From JBCAXA01 sp038534295 (lineage in GTDB: Bacteria > Pseudomonadota > Gammaproteobacteria > Steroidobacterales > Woeseiaceae): DNA of 64,000 bases. Numbering within the stretch: the stretch's first letter is position 1; each line of letters begins with the position of its first letter. This document shows positions 55,392 to 64,000 of the stretch, one piece after another. The stretch lies in assembly GCA_038534295.1 (NCBI GenBank), contig JBCAXA010000006.1, positions 74,480-138,479 on the forward strand. The letters run 5' to 3'. The notes under the pieces are model-generated. The model was given only the letters and a program-made list of their open reading frames with translations. It was not told the DNA's origin and made no database searches. The translations under genes were made by a program, and so were the position numbers.

Positions 55392-56365
55392 TGCCATGCC
55401 GCGTGCAGCGCGTCGGCGAGCCCTGTCGCGCTTTGAAACGCCGCTTCGATACGGCCGCGGACGAACCAGTCGCCACACACGCCGACTCGCGCCTCGCTGA
55501 CTAGGTGATAGGCAGGTCCGCTTTGCTTGGCGATGTTGGCATAGCGCCACCGGTGCAATCCCACGTGGGCTGGACGAATCGCGAGGCCCGTTACCCGTTT
55601 GGTCTCAGCCAATAAATGTTCGCGTACCCAGTCCTGGTCCGCATCGAGGTTGGCATCGGCCCAGCGATTGGTCGCGTGGACCAGCATTGTCGGGTTCGCA
55701 GCGCGTCCCGGCTTGGAGCTGTTTATCGAGGCCCAACTAATATCGGCGTCTTTGATCAGTGCGGCATCCCAGTCAAACGGCAGTGCTTCGGTAAAGCCAA
55801 GCATCAGCGAGTAGCAGCCGAGCAACGGCGCAGCGGGCAAGTCATTGGCGAGCGGCGCAGGCAGCAGTGCAAGCGCTTGGGGCTGTGGGGCAGTCAGCAA
55901 GACCCAATCGTACCGACCGAGGTCGCGTTCTGGACCATGCAGAACCCAGCCGCCGTCGCTGGCTTGGAGTCGCTCCACCCGCGTCTCGCGAACAATGCTC
56001 AGACCGTCTCCGAGCGCCTGACCGATCGCATTCATGCCTGGCACGCCGACGTAGTGTGGATAGTCGTGATCCCATGCACGTCGCGCCGTTATCGCCGGTC
56101 CGTGAAACTCGACGAATCGGGCCGGCCAAATGGCGATGATCCCACTACGCATCAGCGGCTGTAGGAAGGCTCGAAAATGCGGGTCGCGGATAGTAAAAAA
56201 CTGCGCCCCGTGATCGAAGCGAAACGGATCTGCATAGCGCGTTGCCATACGCCCACCGAGGCCGCGGGATTTCTCGAACACGGTGACGGCGGCGTCGTTG
56301 CCAAGTCGCCGCGCCAGCGTCAGCCCGGCTATCCCGGCGCCAACGATCGCAACGCTTGGCTTCAC
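55388..56365 (-). CDS. renalase-like FAD-dependent amine oxidase
   Basis: This 325-aa flavoprotein has the FAD dinucleotide-binding motif VAIVGAGIAGLTLARRL, then FEKSRGLGGRMATR and FDHGAQFFTIRDP, hallmarks of renalase-like NAD(P)/FAD proteins. Near the end, GVCGDWFVRGRIEAAFQSATGLADAL binds FAD. Renalases oxidise aberrant alpha-/beta-NAD(P)H isomers in known cases, so a metabolite-repair role is plausible but inferred. It is part of a tight minus-strand group: its start overlaps DUF3429 and its stop overlaps the SDR gene. Confidence 0.9.
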   Translation of the reverse strand: MKPSVAIVGAGIAGLTLARRLGNDAAVTVFEKSRGLGGRMATRYADPFRFDHGAQFFTIRDPHFRAFLQPLMRSGIIAIWPARFVEFHGPAITARRAWDHDYPHYVGVPGMNAIGQALGDGLSIVRETRVERLQASDGGWVLHGPERDLGRYDWVLLTAPQPQALALLPAPLANDLPAAPLLGCYSLMLGFTEALPFDWDAALIKDADISWASINSSKPGRAANPTMLVHATNRWADANLDADQDWVREHLLAETKRVTGLAIRPAHVGLHRWRYANIAKQSGPAYHLVSEARVGVCGDWFVRGRIEAAFQSATGLADALHAAWQ

Positions 56366-56793
56366 GAGGCCAGCGATGCCGCGAGCACGGTGGCGACGGC
56401 AATGGCGCTGACTTGCGTGCGCAACCGCAGATAGTCGTCGCTAATTTTGAAGTAACCGGCGTAGCGATGTTCGGACACCAAAAGAACGATGAGCGCCGCT
56501 GCGTCGATGACGAGTGCGGCTTGTAACGGTGCGAACAGAAACGCAAACCATGCGGTTAGCGCAACGAGGATGCTGGCGAGAAACAGCGGTGCCGGCTGGC
56601 GCCCGCCTCGAGCAACGCTGAGTCCCCAGTGCGTGCCGGCCATAAACGAAACGATGAGCAACGTGTACGAGGCGAGCAGTGGCTCGATCGGACCTAAATA
56701 CGGCAGGCTTTCAACGCCAATGACGACGAGCGCAGCCGCTGCGACAAACGGTGCTAGGCCAAGAAAAGTCAGTGTCGGGACGATCGCGCTCAT
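56362..56793 (-). CDS. DUF3429 membrane protein
   Basis: This 143-aa protein has four to five membrane helices and the DUF3429 features FLGLAPFVAAAALV, SYTLLIVSFMAGTHWGLS and the loop SEHRYAGYFKISDDYLRLR. The function is unknown. It overlaps the flavoprotein start by 4 bp, so DUF3429, flavoprotein and SDR are co-translated. Confidence 0.87.
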   Translation of the reverse strand: MSAIVPTLTFLGLAPFVAAAALVVIGVESLPYLGPIEPLLASYTLLIVSFMAGTHWGLSVARGGRQPAPLFLASILVALTAWFAFLFAPLQAALVIDAAALIVLLVSEHRYAGYFKISDDYLRLRTQVSAIAVATVLAASLAS

Positions 56794-56942
56794 GAGCGGA
56801 TGCTAATACGGTCTCTTTCGTTACTGCGGTACTGTCGATGCGCTGGTCAGGATTACGGCCTCGTTGGCCGCTGCCGGCGGCGACGAAGCGCTGCCGATCA
56901 ATCAATCCTACGCTCCGCGGAGCCGCCCGCTAGTATGCCAGA

Positions 56943-57458
56943 GTGCCCAGAAGACGAAGACTGACTGAACTTGGCGCGCGGATAGGCGCGATTGGCATCG
57001 GCGCGAGTCTGGCTGCATGCGGCCCCGCTGGGCCCACCGAGCCGTTGCCGAGCGTAACGCTCGCCGAGCTGAGATCGGTCGATGTGGGCGAGTTAGCCGC
57101 AGCGCCAGCGGCGGAGCGCTTCGTGAGCGCTGACCTCCGCCGCGGCGAGAAGCTGTTCAGGCAGTGTGTCGTTTGCCATGCGATCGAGCCGGGCGTGACG
57201 ATCGGGCAGGGCCCTAGCTTGAATGGCGTGTGGGGTCGCGCCAGCGCAGCGGTACCCGGCTTTGCCTATTCTTCGGCGCTGGCGGCGGCCGACATCAAGT
57301 GGTCCGTTCGCGCGATGGATGCTTGGGTTGCGCAGCCGCTGCGCTTGGTGCCAGGCTCGCAAATGAGCTTCGGCGGGCTGCATGCCAAGCGTGATCGTAA
57401 TGACCTGCTGGCGTACATGTTGGCCGATGAACGATTCTGGGACGAGGCCGAGCGGTAA
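56943..57458 (+). CDS. lipoprotein cytochrome c, class I
   Basis: The GTG at 56943 gives a 171-aa protein with a lipobox-like SLAAC (C26). The haem site is CVVCH (C75, C78, H79), with M141 in PGSQMSFGG as the likely sixth ligand. GPSLNGVWGRASAAVPGFAYSSAL matches the class I (c2/iso-1-like) fold. It is probably membrane-tethered in the periplasm and carries electrons between respiratory complexes or from a dehydrogenase. The gene stands alone, divergent from DUF3429. Confidence 0.87.
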   Translation: MPRRRRLTELGARIGAIGIGASLAACGPAGPTEPLPSVTLAELRSVDVGELAAAPAAERFVSADLRRGEKLFRQCVVCHAIEPGVTIGQGPSLNGVWGRASAAVPGFAYSSALAAADIKWSVRAMDAWVAQPLRLVPGSQMSFGGLHAKRDRNDLLAYMLADERFWDEAER

Positions 57459-57580
57459 CGTCGAAACGCTTTACATTTAACGTCTCAAACAGATTGAAGA
57501 ATACTCTCTAAAACCTTGTTAATAATAGATAAAAAAACATCGGACCGGATGTTGCAATATTGCGACAGGGCCGGTAATGA

Positions 57581-58102
57581 ATGGACGAGCACGCTAGTCG
57601 AATGGGTCTTGTAGGAATCGTGGCTGGAGACGCCGCCAATGACGGTACGGCAACGGAGCGGCGCGGCAGGACGGATCGTCGGCGTATGTCCTGGCGCACC
57701 GTGGCTTACGGATTTCTGAAATCACGCCGCCGCGGCTCGCGCCGCGACGGCGAGCAAGAGCCCGTCTACTTGGATTGGCACCACCCTTGGCTGTTTTTCC
57801 TCGCGATCGGGATCATGGTGATGAGTGCGGCGGATGCATTCCTCACGCTTCGGCTCATGGGGTTTGGCGCCACCGAGGCAAACCCGGTCATGGCCGCTGC
57901 CATGACTGCCGATGTCGGTTGGTTCGTCACGCTGAAAATTGCCATGACGGCGTTCGCGTTGTTCGTGCTGATCTACGCGAGCCGTTATCAGCTGTTCGGA
58001 CGCTTCCGGGTAGGGCTGCTGATCACTTTCATGTTCTGTGCGTACTCTGCCCTGATCGCCTACGAGATCGTTGGTCTGTCGGTGCTCACCGGTTTGCGCT
58101 GA
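57581..58102 (+). CDS. DUF5658 membrane protein
   Basis: This 173-aa protein has a basic N-terminal cytoplasmic tail (about 1-65) and three membrane helices (about 70-95, 110-130, 143-168). ADAFLTLRLMGFGATEANPVM holds the DUF5658 hallmark Asp...Glu-x-NP. The function is unknown. It is preceded by an AT-rich stretch and lies 136 bp before sucA, probably with a separate promoter. Confidence 0.82.
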   Translation: MDEHASRMGLVGIVAGDAANDGTATERRGRTDRRRMSWRTVAYGFLKSRRRGSRRDGEQEPVYLDWHHPWLFFLAIGIMVMSAADAFLTLRLMGFGATEANPVMAAAMTADVGWFVTLKIAMTAFALFVLIYASRYQLFGRFRVGLLITFMFCAYSALIAYEIVGLSVLTGLR

Positions 58103-58238
58103 GCACGCTGGTTTCTCTCAGAACTTCGCTACCTGTCACATTCACAGCTCGAGGGGCTTGGGATACACTTCCCACCTCTTTTGACAGAACCCGCCATTAC
58201 GGCCGAGCGCGACTCAGCCGCCAATACCCGCCATCGAA

Positions 58239-61079
58239 ATGCCTGCCTCGTTCAAAGAGTTGCTGGCGTCCACGCCGCTCAACGGCGCCAACGCCACCCT
58301 AATAGAAGGTCTTTACGAAGACTATTTGTCTGACCCGCAATCCGTGCCGGAAAACTGGCGGCGCTACTTTGCCGATTTTGGGCCGGCGGAAGACGGCGCA
58401 CGCCGTCACTCCGACGTCGTCGCCGAGTTTCGCAAAGCCTCAAACGGCCACCCGACCGGTGCGGCGACGCGAACGGTGCAGCGCAAAGGCGGACGTGCCG
58501 CACCGATCGAGAAGCAGGCGGCCGTCTCACGATTGATTCAGGTCTATTCGCTGCGTGGCCACCAAATAGCGGATATCGATCCGTTGAGTCTGCTCGAGCG
58601 CCAGACACCGGCGGTTCTGCGGCCGGATTTCCTGGGTCTGTCCGAGGCGGATCTCGACACCGAGTTTTTCACCGGCGGGCTTGCCGGAACTGGCGATTCC
58701 CGGATGAAGCTGCGCGATATTCATGCGCTGCTGAAGAAAATCTATTGCGGCAAGATCGGCGCGGAATTCGCGCACTTGTCACGTTCGCGAGAGCGACTCT
58801 GGCTGCGCGAGATGTTTGAAGCCGGCTCGGTCAAACCGTTTCTCGACGCGGACGAAAAACGTTGGGTACTCGACCAGCTGAGCCGCGCCGAGGGGCTCGA
58901 GCGCTATTTGCACACGCGATTCGTGGGTCAAAAACGCTTTTCGCTCGAAGGCGGTGACGGTCTCATTCCGCTGCTCAACGATTTGATCGAACGCGGCGGC
59001 CAAGCCGGTATCCACGAGGTCGTCGTCGGGATGGCGCACCGCGGCCGCATCAACGTGTTGGTCAATGTCATGGGTAAGTCGCCGGGCGATTTGTTCTCTG
59101 AGTTCGAAGGTCGGCATTACGATCCAGAGACCGTGCGCGGCAGTGGCGACGTCAAGTACCACATGGGCTTTTCTGCCGACGTCCGTACGGGCGGCGGCAA
59201 TGTGCACATCGCGCTGGCGTTCAACCCGTCGCATCTCGAGATTGTCGACCCGGTCGTCGAGGGTTCGGTTCGGGCGCGCCAGGATCGGCGCGGCGATACG
59301 GATCGCAACGAGATTCTGCCGGTCTTGATTCACGGCGACGCGGCGTTTGCCGGCCAGGGGGTCGTCACCGAGACATTCCAGCTGTCGCAGGCACGGGGCT
59401 TTACGACGGGCGGGACGGTGCACATCGTCGTCAACAACCAGATCGGTTTTACGACCAGCGACCCGCAGGACGCGCGCTCGACGGCGTACTGCAGCGACGT
59501 CGCGAAAATGATTGAAGCGCCGGTTTTCCATGTGAATGGCGACGATCCTGAGGCGGTGCTGTTTGTGACGCGCCTGGCGCTCGAGTACCGGCAGAAGTTC
59601 GGCAAAGACGTTGTGATCGATCTGGTTTGCTATCGGCGACTCGGACACAACGAGGCTGACGAGCCAGCGGCGACGCAGCCGGTGATGTACAAGAAAATCC
59701 GCAGCAAGAAGACGCCGCGGCAAACCTATGCCGATCGCTTGATCGCCGAAGATGTCGTCGATCAGGCGACCGTCGACGAGTTGGTCGACGCCTACCGCAA
59801 CCGTCTCGATCACGGTGCACCGGTTCGCGAAAACCTGCTCGGCATGATCGGCAACGAATTCACGGTCGATTGGGGACCGTACAGCAGTCACGACTTCAAG
59901 CAGACGGTCGATACGTCACTCGATGAGCAGGCCGCGGCGCAACTCGCCGAGTCAATTACCGCCGTACCGCCGGGATTCGCCATGCACCCGCGCGTCAAAA
60001 AGATCATGGACGATCGTTTGGCGATGTCCGCCGGCAAGCTGTCGATGGACTGGGGCTTTGCCGAAACCATGGCGTACGCGTCATTGCTCAGCGAGGGTTT
60101 CCGCGTACGGATCACCGGCCAGGATGCCGAGCGCGGCACCTTTTTCCATCGCCACGCGGTTCTACACGACCAACACAACAAGCTCGAGCACGTACCGCTG
60201 CGGAGCATCACCGCGGAACCAAGCGATTTCACCATCATCGACTCGCTGTTGTCGGAAGAGGCCGTTATGGCCTTCGAATACGGTTACACGACGACGGAGC
60301 CGCGGGCGTTGGTGGTCTGGGAAGCCCAGTTCGGTGATTTCGCGAACGGCGCCCAGGTCGTCATCGACCAGTTCATCAGCTCTGGCGAGGCGAAGTGGGG
60401 CCGGCTCTGCGGCCTGACGCTGTTCTTGCCGCATGGCTATGAAGGGCAGGGGCCGGAGCACTCATCGGCACGCCTAGAACGCTTCCTGCAGCTTTGTGCC
60501 GAGTACAACATGCAGGTCTGCGTGCCATCGACACCCGCGCAAATGTTCCATATGTTGCGCCGCCAGATGCTGCGCAGTTTTCGCAAACCCTTGGTCGTTA
60601 TGACACCGAAGAGTTTGTTGCGCCATAAGCTGTCGGTGTCGCCCTACGAGGATCTGCTCAACGGTCGTTTCCATCGGGTCATTGGCGAGGTCGACGCCAT
60701 TGACGCGGGCGGCGTCGAGCGACTGATTTTCTGCAGTGGCAAGGTGTATTTCGACTTACTCGAAACCCGTCGCGAGCACGAGCTCACGAACGTTGCGATT
60801 GTCCGGATCGAGCAACTGTATCCGTTTCCGACCGAAACCTACGCCGCAACGATTGAGCGGTACGCGAACGCCAGTGACATTGTGTGGTGTCAAGAGGAGC
60901 CGCAAAACCAAGGCGCGTGGTATCAGATCCGTCACCGCCTGCAAGAACCGCTCGGCGACAAGCACACGCTTTATTACTCCGGCCGGCCGAGCGCTGCCGC
61001 GCCAGCCGCCGGTATGTCGAGCATCCATACCCAACAACAAAAAGCGTTGGTTCAGGCCGCGCTCGGAATTCCCGGCTGA
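58239..61079 (+). CDS. sucA: 2-oxoglutarate dehydrogenase E1 component SucA
   Basis: E1 is the thiamine-diphosphate decarboxylase of the 2-oxoglutarate dehydrogenase complex in the TCA cycle. The 946-aa protein has the N-terminal E2-binding helix (LIEGLYEDYLSDPQSVPENW), HRGRINVLVNVMGK, the catalytic HGDAAFAGQGVVTETFQLSQ, ThDP/Mg segment GDDPEAVLFVTRLALEYR, and the transketolase-like pyrimidine domain with HEGEPEHSSAR-like GYEGQGPEHSSARLERFLQL. The length is normal (E. coli 933). It is the first gene of the sucA-sucB-lpdA operon. Confidence 0.98.
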   Translation: MPASFKELLASTPLNGANATLIEGLYEDYLSDPQSVPENWRRYFADFGPAEDGARRHSDVVAEFRKASNGHPTGAATRTVQRKGGRAAPIEKQAAVSRLIQVYSLRGHQIADIDPLSLLERQTPAVLRPDFLGLSEADLDTEFFTGGLAGTGDSRMKLRDIHALLKKIYCGKIGAEFAHLSRSRERLWLREMFEAGSVKPFLDADEKRWVLDQLSRAEGLERYLHTRFVGQKRFSLEGGDGLIPLLNDLIERGGQAGIHEVVVGMAHRGRINVLVNVMGKSPGDLFSEFEGRHYDPETVRGSGDVKYHMGFSADVRTGGGNVHIALAFNPSHLEIVDPVVEGSVRARQDRRGDTDRNEILPVLIHGDAAFAGQGVVTETFQLSQARGFTTGGTVHIVVNNQIGFTTSDPQDARSTAYCSDVAKMIEAPVFHVNGDDPEAVLFVTRLALEYRQKFGKDVVIDLVCYRRLGHNEADEPAATQPVMYKKIRSKKTPRQTYADRLIAEDVVDQATVDELVDAYRNRLDHGAPVRENLLGMIGNEFTVDWGPYSSHDFKQTVDTSLDEQAAAQLAESITAVPPGFAMHPRVKKIMDDRLAMSAGKLSMDWGFAETMAYASLLSEGFRVRITGQDAERGTFFHRHAVLHDQHNKLEHVPLRSITAEPSDFTIIDSLLSEEAVMAFEYGYTTTEPRALVVWEAQFGDFANGAQVVIDQFISSGEAKWGRLCGLTLFLPHGYEGQGPEHSSARLERFLQLCAEYNMQVCVPSTPAQMFHMLRRQMLRSFRKPLVVMTPKSLLRHKLSVSPYEDLLNGRFHRVIGEVDAIDAGGVERLIFCSGKVYFDLLETRREHELTNVAIVRIEQLYPFPTETYAATIERYANASDIVWCQEEPQNQGAWYQIRHRLQEPLGDKHTLYYSGRPSAAAPAAGMSSIHTQQQKALVQAALGIPG

Positions 61080-61110
61080 CACGCGCGGCCACTGACGACA
61101 GGAAGCCCTC

Positions 61111-62355
61111 ATGCCCACAGAGATCAAGGTTGCGCAGTTGCCGGAATCGGTCAGCGACGCAACGCTCGTCGGCTGGCACAAGCAGGCCGGCGATACCGTT
61201 CAACGTGATGAAAATCTCGCCGATTTAGAGACCGACAAGGTCGTGCTCGAGGTGCCGGCGCCGGTCAGTGGCGTGTTGACCGAAATTCGTATAGCGGACG
61301 GGACGACCGTCACCGAAGGCGAAGTCCTCGCGATTATCGATGAGACCGCGACTGGAGCGGCAGCTAGCGCCGCACCGGCGGCGGCCGCAGCGCCGGCGGT
61401 GAACGACGCCGATGGCGCTACTGAAACCGCGGCCGCAGCGGACGACGACGACCGCGCGGCACATCGGCTGAGCCCGGCCGTTCGGCGCCTCGTCGAAGAG
61501 CACGACCTGGATCCGTCGTTGATCAAAGGTTCGGGCAAAGGTGGGCGCATCAACAAAGCCGACGTGCTGCGTTTCATGAATTCACAGCGTCCAGTTGTGG
61601 CGCCGATGGAAGACAACAGCGCTCCGGCTGAAGAGGCGATCTCGGTTGCGCACGATCGTGTCGAGGAGCGCGTGCCAATGAGCCGGCTGCGTGCTCGAGT
61701 CGCCGAACGTCTCGTGGAGGCACAGGCAACCGCGGCGATGCTGACGACCTTCAACGAGGTCGATCTCACCGAAGTCATTGCGCTGCGCAAGCGCTACAAG
61801 GAAGAGTTTCTCGAGAAATACGACGTAAAGCTCGGTTTTATGTCGTTTTTTGTCAGAGCCGCGTGCGAGGCGCTGCGGAAATTTCCGGTCGTTAACGCAT
61901 CGGTTGAGGGCAGCGACATTCTGTACCACAACTACCAGGATATCGGCATCGCGGTTTCGACCGAGCGTGGCTTGCTGGTACCAGTTTTGCGCGATGCAGG
62001 TCTCATGAGCTTCGCAGAAATTGAGCAAGGCATCGGTGACTTGGGCGTTCGAGCGCGCGAAGGCAGGATCGGGATCGAGGAGCTGACCGGTGGCACATTC
62101 ACGGTGACGAATGGCGGTATCTTCGGCTCGATGATGTCGACGCCAATCATCAATCCGCCGCAAAGCGCGATTCTTGGCATGCACAATATTCAGCAACGCC
62201 CGATGGTCGTCGACGGCAATATCGAACCGCGGCCGATGATGTACCTCGCGCTCACGTACGACCATCGCATTATCGATGGGCGCGAGTCGGTGCAGTTCCT
62301 AGTCAATATCAAAGAATCGCTGGAGCATCCGGAACGGTTGCTCCTCGGCCTGTAG
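61111..62355 (+). CDS. sucB: dihydrolipoyllysine succinyltransferase E2 component SucB
   Basis: E2 forms the core of the complex and transfers the succinyl group to CoA. One lipoyl domain (about 1-78) has its lipoylated K43 in ADLETDKVVLEVPA. An Ala/Pro-rich linker and the E1/E3-binding domain (RLSPAVRRLVEEHDLDPSLI...) follow. The catalytic acyltransferase domain ends TYDHRIIDGRESVQF with the His/Asp pair. The length of 414 aa is typical (E. coli 405). It starts 31 bp after sucA and ends 12 bp before lpdA. Confidence 0.98.
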   Translation: MPTEIKVAQLPESVSDATLVGWHKQAGDTVQRDENLADLETDKVVLEVPAPVSGVLTEIRIADGTTVTEGEVLAIIDETATGAAASAAPAAAAAPAVNDADGATETAAAADDDDRAAHRLSPAVRRLVEEHDLDPSLIKGSGKGGRINKADVLRFMNSQRPVVAPMEDNSAPAEEAISVAHDRVEERVPMSRLRARVAERLVEAQATAAMLTTFNEVDLTEVIALRKRYKEEFLEKYDVKLGFMSFFVRAACEALRKFPVVNASVEGSDILYHNYQDIGIAVSTERGLLVPVLRDAGLMSFAEIEQGIGDLGVRAREGRIGIEELTGGTFTVTNGGIFGSMMSTPIINPPQSAILGMHNIQQRPMVVDGNIEPRPMMYLALTYDHRIIDGRESVQFLVNIKESLEHPERLLLGL

Positions 62356-62367
62356 AGGGTTCCGAGC

Positions 62368-63795
62368 ATGAGCAAAAGTTACGACGTCGTTGTCATCGGC
62401 GGGGGTACCGGCGGCTATCCCGGCGCTATTCGCGCGGCGCAGAACGGCATGAGTGTCGCCTGTGTCGACGACTGGACCAATTACGACGGTACCCATGCGT
62501 TTGGCGGTACCTGTCTGAATGCCGGCTGTATCCCATCAAAAGCGCTGCTCGAGTCTTCCGAGTTGCTGCATCGTGCGCAGCACGAATTCGCGCACCACGG
62601 CATCAGCACGGGAGACGTCGGCATCGACATTGCGCAGATGCAAAAACGCAAAGCCGGTATCGTCAAACAACTGACCGGCGGCATCGGCGCGCTTTTCAAA
62701 GCCAACAAAGTCACGCCGATCGTCGGCCGCGCAAAGCTGCTCGGCGACAACAAAGTCGAGATCGCGCATCGTGACGGCGAGACCGAAACCGTCCAGGCCA
62801 AGCACGTCATCTTGGCCACCGGTTCGTTGCCCATCGAACTGCCGTTTATGCCGTTTGACGAGGTCAATATCGTCGATTCGTGGCGTGCGCTGGAATTCAC
62901 CGAGCCACCGCCGCGGCTCGGCGTGATCGGCGGCGGCGTCATTGGCCTAGAGCTGGGATCGGTATGGAATCGGCTCGGCTCGGACGTCGTCGTGCTCGAG
63001 GCGCTCGAAGATTTTCTCGCGCTGGCCGACAGCCAGATCGCCAAAGAGGCGGCGCGTGACTTCAAAAAGCAGAAACTCGACATTCGCCTGGGTGCGAAAG
63101 TCACCGCCGCTAACGTCGGCGACGACGGCATCGAGTTGGTGTACGAAGATCGCTCCGGTCAACAGTCGATTACCGTTGACAAAGTGGTGGTCGCGGTCGG
63201 CCGACGGCCTTACACCGATGGTCTGCTCAGCGAAGAATGTGGCGTGCGGGTCGATGGTCGCGGTTTCATCGTTGTCGACGAGGAGTGCCGGACGACAGCG
63301 CGCAACGTCTGGGCCTGTGGTGACTGCGTGCGCGGCCCGATGCTCGCGCACAAAGGCAGCGAAGAGGCGGTGATGGTTGCGGACCTGATCGCCGGCGAGA
63401 GCACCGAGGTCAACTATGACGTCATCCCGTCGGTCATCTACACCGCACCTGAGATCGCGTGGGTCGGCAAGACCGAGGAAGAGGTCAAGACCGCCGGGAT
63501 GCCGTACAAGGTCGGTACGTTCAGTTTCGCCGCCAGCGGCCGCGCCAAAGCGATGGAGCAGGCCAGCGGTACCGTCAAAGTGATCGCGCACGCCGAAAAC
63601 GACGAAATTCTGGGCGTGCACATTATCGGCCCAATGGCCGGCGAGCTGATCGCCGAAGTGGTGCTAGCGATGGAGTTCTCGGCCAGCGCCGAGGACATTC
63701 AGCGAACGGTGCACGCGCATCCGACGTTGTCGGAGGCCGTTCACGAAGCGGCGCTGGCCGTAGACAAGAAAGCCCTCCACGCCATTAACAAATAG
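62368..63795 (+). CDS. lpdA: dihydrolipoyl dehydrogenase (E3)
   Basis: E3 reoxidises the dihydrolipoyl groups of E2 and reduces NAD+. The 475-aa flavoprotein has the FAD motif VVVIGGGTGGYPGAIRAA, the redox disulfide C49/C54 in GGTCLNAGCIPSK, the NAD motif LGVIGGGVIGLELGSVW, VWACGDC, and the C-terminal His-Glu base in HAHPTLSEAVHEA. It is the last gene of the operon and is followed directly by a palindromic repeat. Confidence 0.98.
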   Translation: MSKSYDVVVIGGGTGGYPGAIRAAQNGMSVACVDDWTNYDGTHAFGGTCLNAGCIPSKALLESSELLHRAQHEFAHHGISTGDVGIDIAQMQKRKAGIVKQLTGGIGALFKANKVTPIVGRAKLLGDNKVEIAHRDGETETVQAKHVILATGSLPIELPFMPFDEVNIVDSWRALEFTEPPPRLGVIGGGVIGLELGSVWNRLGSDVVVLEALEDFLALADSQIAKEAARDFKKQKLDIRLGAKVTAANVGDDGIELVYEDRSGQQSITVDKVVVAVGRRPYTDGLLSEECGVRVDGRGFIVVDEECRTTARNVWACGDCVRGPMLAHKGSEEAVMVADLIAGESTEVNYDVIPSVIYTAPEIAWVGKTEEEVKTAGMPYKVGTFSFAASGRAKAMEQASGTVKVIAHAENDEILGVHIIGPMAGELIAEVVLAMEFSASAEDIQRTVHAHPTLSEAVHEAALAVDKKALHAINK

Positions 63796-63923
63796 CTGAG
63801 AGGCGGTTCATACGGTCCAGAACGTTGTCAGGGCCAGCCAAAAAATGCTCACGTACGCCGCAAGTACGCTGCGCGTTTTTGGCTGTCCCTTCCTAGTTCT
63901 GCACGCGCCTGAACGCCTCTCAG
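63796..63923. repeat. 128-bp palindromic element with nested hairpin after lpdA
   Basis: Terminal arms CTGAGAGGCGGTTCA (63796-63810) and TGAACGCCTCTCAG (63910-63923) are inverted repeats with one extra base on the left. Inside, CAGCCAAAAA (63835-63844) pairs with TTTTTGGCTG (63876-63885), with a further small stem CGTAC/GTACG. The inner hairpin could act as a terminator for sucAB-lpdA. The whole element has the look of a repeated intergenic palindrome. Confidence 0.75.
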
Positions 63924-63990
63924 CGCGTCGACTTCGACGGCTGCGCTACGGTTCTCTCGACCCGCGGTTGATGCGGTCCAGAACGTTGTC
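63802..63990. repeat. pair of near-identical 28-bp direct repeats
   Basis: CGGTCCAGAACGTTGTC occurs at 63813-63829 and again, identically, at 63974-63990. The match extends left to about 28 bp with a few mismatches (ggttcata versus ggttgatg). The first copy lies inside the palindromic element and the second outside it at the right edge, where more of the repeat may continue beyond the window. Confidence 0.85.
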
Positions 63991-64000
63991 GAAAATGCCC

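Noticed and set aside
57775..57796. Sigma-54-like TTGGCAC-N5-TTGG sequence
   Set aside because: It lies inside the DUF5658 coding region and points at no gene start at a sensible distance.
58779..59891. 370-codon minus-strand frame inside sucA
   Set aside because: Shadow of the E1 coding sequence.

Overview
The window is a contiguous, gene-dense, GC-rich piece of chromosome from a gammaproteobacterium. Three blocks show this: amiB/C-mutL-miaA-hfq-hflX-hflK-hflC-DUF2065-purA (1-8583), clpS-clpA / infA / aat followed by ftsK-lolA...serS (29064-38854), and sucA-sucB-lpdA (58239-63795). All are classic gammaproteobacterial orders. A split type II secretion (T2SS) locus, periplasmic molybdenum hydroxylase, Tat-type leaders and 2-oxoglutarate dehydrogenase suggest an aerobic, free-living Gram-negative. 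I cannot name a genus; the gene orders fit an environmental lineage better than an enteric one.

Layout. 1-8583: cell-wall amidase (left end cut off), mismatch repair, tRNA modification, RNA chaperone, HflKC membrane complex and adenylosuccinate synthase, all on +. 8656-12209: patatin-like hydrolase, then a minus-strand group of a secreted protein, an FMN-dependent alpha-hydroxy-acid oxidase and a lipoprotein. 12319-21242: nucleoside island with a PLP decarboxylase coupled to deoB, then deoD, deoC, an aldehyde dehydrogenase and a catalytically empty aldehyde dehydrogenase homologue; on the other strand an adenosine-kinase-like sugar kinase and one of two divergent phosphoribosyltransferase paralogues. 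Together these can turn deoxynucleosides into glyceraldehyde-3-phosphate and acetate and salvage bases. 21255-28661 (-): acidic protein, gspF, gspE, gspD and two tandem gspC genes. 29064-33890: ClpSA protease parts, IF-1, leucyl/phenylalanyl transferase (the N-end-rule pair with ClpS) and a GNAT-like protein. 34067-38854: ftsK, lolA, VanZ-like, serS. 38839-46114: NhaC-type antiporter with an extra periplasmic domain, threonine dehydratase-like enzyme, dienelactone hydrolase, amphi-Trp protein and a two-subunit isoquinoline 1-oxidoreductase-like enzyme. 46115-46732: tRNA-Ser(UGA) embedded in duplicated tRNA-derived sequence. 46733-52372: small envelope proteins, Bcp peroxiredoxin, tRNA-Arg(CCU), PPK2, a VWA protein with a C-terminal sorting-like tail, and a divergent HxlR regulator/GST pair. 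52436-58102: a large lipoprotein ending in a complete type IV pilin-like domain, SDR, renalase-like flavoprotein, DUF3429, cytochrome c and DUF5658. 58239-63795: sucA-sucB-lpdA, followed by a palindromic repeat at the right edge.

No phage, transposase, CRISPR array or rRNA was seen. The most unusual items are the lipoprotein-pilin fusion, the split ALDH16-like pair, the tandem gspC duplication next to a GspE lacking its zinc cysteines, the inverted phosphoribosyltransferase paralogues, and the tRNA-Ser-derived repeat mosaic. I did not find one clearly new multi-gene system.
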